NCBI RefSeq assembly: GCF_008831285.2
Contig: NC_045140.1
Span: 22,196,370-22,209,130 of the forward strand
DNA length: 12,761 nucleotides
Reading direction: 5' to 3'
DNA from: Nymphaea colorata
Taxonomy: Eukaryota; Streptophyta; Magnoliopsida; Nymphaeales; Nymphaeaceae
Position 1 is the stretch's first letter. Each line of letters starts with the position of its first letter. Below, one piece after another: positions 9,731 through 12,761 of this stretch. A program made the translations under genes and the position numbers. The notes under the pieces were generated by a model. It ran no database searches, had not been told where the DNA came from, and was given only the letters and a program-made list of their open reading frames with translations.

Positions 9731-11600
9731 GGTTTACCTATTTCGATTGAATAACTGTTGTTTAAACAGGTGATGGTGCTTTGCTTTATGTTAAAAGTTG
9801 TTTCTTCTGATCATTTCAGACAAAAAGAACGTGTTTGCACTTAATATACCAGTAAATTTCTTGTAAAAGGATCGTTCGGGAATCGGGCGGTGGCTCTCCT
9901 CCCGCTCCTGAAGTGGGTTGAGGTGCCTGGGGAGATTTTGTTCATGAACAAGGAGGAATAAATGATATTTTCTGAAAATCATTACATAAGTTGTCTTATT
10001 AGAGATTTCGCACACGCATATGTGCTTTAATTAGTTTGGAAACAATCAATGGCCAACACGTTTAGCAAAAATAAGCTTTCAAGATGCATAGTTTTGTTAA
10101 GCCCGATCCGGGCGTGCAGCTTCGAAATGGATTCCAACCCTATGAGGTCCAATTTATGAGCGAGGAAAAAATTATCTTCAATTTTGTATGCGCATTTTGA
10201 TTTTGTTTGGCCTATTTATACATTCGTCATGCATAATAACAAAAAACTTGCTCGACTTTTGGTAAAGCCATCAAAGGCCACCAAGAAAGCACTCTCAACT
10301 TAAAAGGATGCGTTAGAAAACTCACAAAACGAAGCAAACATTGCGAATTCTTTGTGCAATTACTCACAAAACTCCCATGCTTTATTAGCAAGCTCTTTGC
10401 ACACAACACCAGCTTTTCAATATGATGAGCAATGCCCCACAACGGTATGCTTGTGCCATCATCATGGCGAGCTTTTGATCCAAAATACCACAATTGTAGC
10501 TCGAGTGTGTCAGGGTTTCAAGTTAAGGTGGGCACACATACATAAAATTCAATTTCAAGAGCGAAGACAAAGGTTATTTATGCAAGGCTATGTGTACCAG
10601 AGGCGGGAGAATCCCTCGTAGAAATTCTTGTCTTATATATATATATAAAAGACAAAATCAAACTTTAGGAACACACAACAAGAAAGGTCAGACAACATAA
10701 TAATATGATTAGACTTGGTTCAAAGTATTTGAAAACTAAAATAAGCGGTTTTCAACGATCGGTAAAATAGAAACCTGAATAGTTCGATAAATATACGATA
10801 CTTAAATAAAAAAAGTTAAATCGGTGGCATCGAATGCCCACATGGATGAAAAAGCGTCCTTTCTCTCCACCGACCAAATGCAGCATTCTGAACATTGCGT
10901 GGCTGTACAACAAAAGACACGTTTTGAAACCGTTACGTTTTCAATTTCATAATTAAAAAAGTACCATACTTTTGCTTCAGAAGAAACGTGATATCTTTAT
11001 AAATATTATTCTTAAAGATTATAATCAAAGGCCATTTTAAAACAAAAAAACATAGTATTTCAATAATATAACGATTTTTATCAATCAAATAACAAACACT
11101 CAGTATCGTTTCTCACACGCCAAGCTGCAGGCTGCAAACAAGGTTGAAAGGTGCGTGAAGTAAACAAGTGTTTATCGAATCCAAACCGGCAAGAACGTAT
11201 TTAGCTAAATTGAAAATTAATGTGTAAAAAACATAAAAAAGTTAATTTCAAAATAAAAATTATCAAAATATTAATACTCTAGTGAAATCGGCAAATTCAG
11301 GCAGATTCGAGAGGATATTGCAGCGACAAGGTCTAGGCTTTTCTAGAGTCGGTACGGACGTGGCGCCATCTGAATTTGTGTAGCTATTTTTAGGCAACCA
11401 ACTCGTTCAAAGGGCAACTTTTGGTTTTTTCCCTTCTTATTCCCAAATTTTTCCGAAGAAACCAAAAAAAAAGAAGAAGAAAATTTCACAAATTTATTTT
11501 TCTTACCTTCAACCTCCCCTGAGGAAGCAAGACAAAAGTTAAAACGAGATCGCCAGACAAATGCCAACAGAAGCGGAGAGAGGACAATCAAAGCCTTTGC
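9731..11600. other. intergenic stretch without a supported gene
   Basis: Two overlapping open frames on opposite strands (10352-10621 + and 10227-10493 -) have no recognisable domains, splice partners or promoter, and I read them as chance. The region also has a small inverted repeat GCCCGATCCGGGC (10101-10113), a TA tract (10634-10648) and strongly AT-rich DNA from 10620 to 11280. Nothing else can be named. Confidence 0.6.
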
Positions 11601-11621
11601 CCCTTCTTCTACCCATCAACG

Positions 11622-11627
11622 TATAAA
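11622..11627 (+). promoter_or_regulatory. TATA box of the ubiquitin protease gene
   Basis: TATAAA in the context CGTATAAAGGG stands in a less AT-rich setting and is followed by purine-rich leader sequence. It would place the transcription start near 11655, giving a leader of about 175 bases. The start site is inferred, not seen. Confidence 0.6.
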
Positions 11628-11706
11628 GGGTGGGGAGAGTTCCTTTCGTCGTCCAAAGCGTGGGAGAAGCTCAGGAGCAGAAAAGAAGAGGGGAGAGGAC
11701 AGAGTT

Positions 11707-11721
11707 ATGAGAGTTCTGTAG
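11707..11721 (+). promoter_or_regulatory. minimal upstream ORF (uORF1)
   Basis: This is a four-codon frame, Met-Arg-Val-Leu-stop, with G at -3 and A at +4. It lies in the inferred leader of the ubiquitin protease gene. It counts only if transcription starts upstream of it, as the TATA box suggests. Confidence 0.5.
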
Positions 11722-11750
11722 TGGGGGAGATAGAGATTTTGTCGTGATCC

Positions 11751-11837
11751 ATGAAGGAGAGGGAGGCGAGAGACGGCGTCCTCCATCCTCCCTTCTTCTT
11801 CTTCTTCTTCTTCTGCTTCTTCTTCTGTCAATGCTAA
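11751..11837 (+). promoter_or_regulatory. upstream ORF overlapping the main start codon (uORF2)
   Basis: ATG 11751 opens a 28-codon frame that reads the CTT repeat as seven then three Phe codons and stops at TAA 11835-11837. The main ATG at 11831 lies within its last codons in another frame, giving the overlap ATGCTAA. Ribosomes reading uORF2 would end four bases past the first base of the main start. Repression or termination-reinitiation is possible. Both start contexts are weak (T at -3). Confidence 0.55.
11792..11825. repeat. (CTT)n microsatellite in the 5' leader
   Basis: This run of CTT units is broken once by TGC. Pyrimidine repeats of this type are common in plant 5' UTRs. Here the repeat also sets the Phe run of uORF2, so length changes of whole units would keep the uORF frame. 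Confidence 0.9.
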
Positions 11838-12108
11838 GCTCCGAAATCCTCTACTTCGATTTGACTACGCTCCTTAAGGTCCTTCTCACTGCCTTCATCG
11901 TTGGAGTCGCCGCAGTTCGGGTCGTCAGGGACACAGCGTCCAAACATCTGACTGTGGGGAGGTTTGGTGGCGGCGCTGATTCGGACGCCTATCGGCCGGA
12001 GGTGTCTCGGTACACGATGGCGGCGGATGAGGTGGTCGAGGAGGTTTGCCACGTCTGCCGGAGTCCGACCAGCAAGAAGTGCGCGCGGTGTAAGGCTGTG
12101 CGTTATTG
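11831..12108 (+). CDS. ubiquitin-specific protease with MYND finger, first exon (3' partial)
   Basis: The product would be a cysteine protease that removes ubiquitin from proteins. Only the first 92 residues and two bases of codon 93 are here. Residues about 12-33 (TTLLKVLLTAFIVGVAAVRV) form a membrane segment, as in plant UBP15-19-type enzymes. Residues 73-93 give the first half of a MYND zinc finger: C73, C76, C84, C87 and a Cys split at the intron (CHVCRSPTSKKCARCKAVRY, then TG|). In this family the next residues are SGKCQ, so an exon starting with C or T is expected beyond the window. The donor is TG|GTATGG at 12109. The start at 11831 was chosen because the same frame upstream has no ATG and the family begins just before its membrane helix. 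The catalytic Cys and His boxes are outside. An unrelated MYND protein is a less likely alternative. Confidence 0.8.
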
Positions 12109-12761
12109 GTATGGATCTGATCCCTCGTCATTCTTCTTCGTCGGCTCCTACAGAATGTTGGGTTTACGTGGTTTCTCGGGCTTCTTTCCTTTTCTCTGTT
12201 GCTCTTTGACCAATGGTTAGGTTGATTAGGATTATCCGTGCTAATTCCGGCCTTTTTTCCCTTCTTCTTCACGACCCCTCTTTCCTTGTTCAATTTTCAT
12301 CTGAAAAACACGAAGCACTTTTTATTAGTTTACGATTTTTTTCGTTCTTTACAGTTTTGGTTAGTCTACTAATCTATGTTCGATTTAGTTGCGAAGTTAA
12401 ACCAAAAGAGTTCTTCTTTTGTGGTCTGTTGTTAATTTTGTAGTTTAATCGTTTTGTTATTGACTACGTATGGTACATAACTAGGACGTTCTTCACGTTC
12501 CTATAAAAGGTGTTCCTATTTCTTCCGTTGTTTCTAGATTTCTAGTGTCTGAGCGTCGTCTTTCAAAGTAGTTCACAGATGAACGTGGTTCTGTTCTTCC
12601 TTCCCTTTCGGCTCTTGCTTCCCATTATTAATTGTATTGCTAACTGCATAAAAGTGACTGTATCCTGGAATTTTCACCCATATCCATCTACATAACCCTC
12701 CAGCAATTACGAAAGAAATCCGAATCTCTAGTGTCCACCTTCCTTTGACAAAAATCTATTT
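12109..12761 (+). other. start of intron 1 of the ubiquitin protease gene
   Basis: T-rich sequence follows the donor at 12109. No sequence coding the rest of the MYND finger (SGKCQ, WRxxHK) is found up to the right edge, so the acceptor lies outside. Open frames in this stretch are short and look like chance. Confidence 0.75.

Noticed and set aside
10227-10621. Overlapping frames on both strands in the intergenic region
   Set aside because: Two mutually exclusive frames over the same bases, neither with a recognisable domain.
11744-11830. N-terminal extension of the ubiquitin protease with a poly-Leu run
   Set aside because: It would need a GTG start and reads the CTT repeat as Leu. The first in-frame ATG is at 11831, which fits the family better.
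11834-12293. Minus-strand frames opposite the ubiquitin protease exon
   Set aside because: They are antisense shadows of a GC-richer coding exon and have no domain of their own.

Overview
This window is nuclear DNA of a flowering plant. The evidence is GT-AG introns with T-rich 3' ends, long AT-rich intergenic stretches, many simple repeats, and three split plant genes, all on the + strand. The species cannot be told from the sequence.

Region 1 (1-1852) holds the last six visible exons of a plant protein of uncertain function. Their splice sites join to one frame of 439 residues ending at a TGA. It has a disordered Gln/Ser-rich front part, a compact, probably winged-helix-like domain cut by two introns, and a Ser/Ala-rich tail. 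The 3' untranslated region follows and may itself be spliced.

Region 2 (about 3300-6030) is mostly non-coding. It contains small tandem duplications, microsatellites and one short membrane-protein-like open stretch (5387-5542) that belongs to no gene I can assemble.

Region 3 (6111-9593) is the nuclear gene for the epsilon subunit of mitochondrial F1Fo-ATP synthase. Two coding exons give 73 residues. They are separated by a 3.26 kb intron that has taken in repeat-like DNA: GATAC-rich blocks, a run of 20 G and a TG microsatellite. An AATAAA signal lies 111 bases past the stop.

Region 4 (about 9710-11600) is intergenic with no supported gene.

Region 5 (from about 11622) is the promoter, leader and first coding exon of a ubiquitin-specific protease of the plant MYND-finger type. 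It has an N-terminal membrane segment and the first half of the MYND zinc finger. A TATA box, two upstream ORFs and a CTT repeat precede the start. The second upstream ORF overlaps the main start codon. The gene runs off the right edge inside intron 1.

The three genes show no sign of acting in one pathway, as is normal for neighbouring plant genes. I found no evidence for a new system. The most testable observations are the overlapping upstream ORF, the orphan membrane-like exon and the repeat-filled intron.
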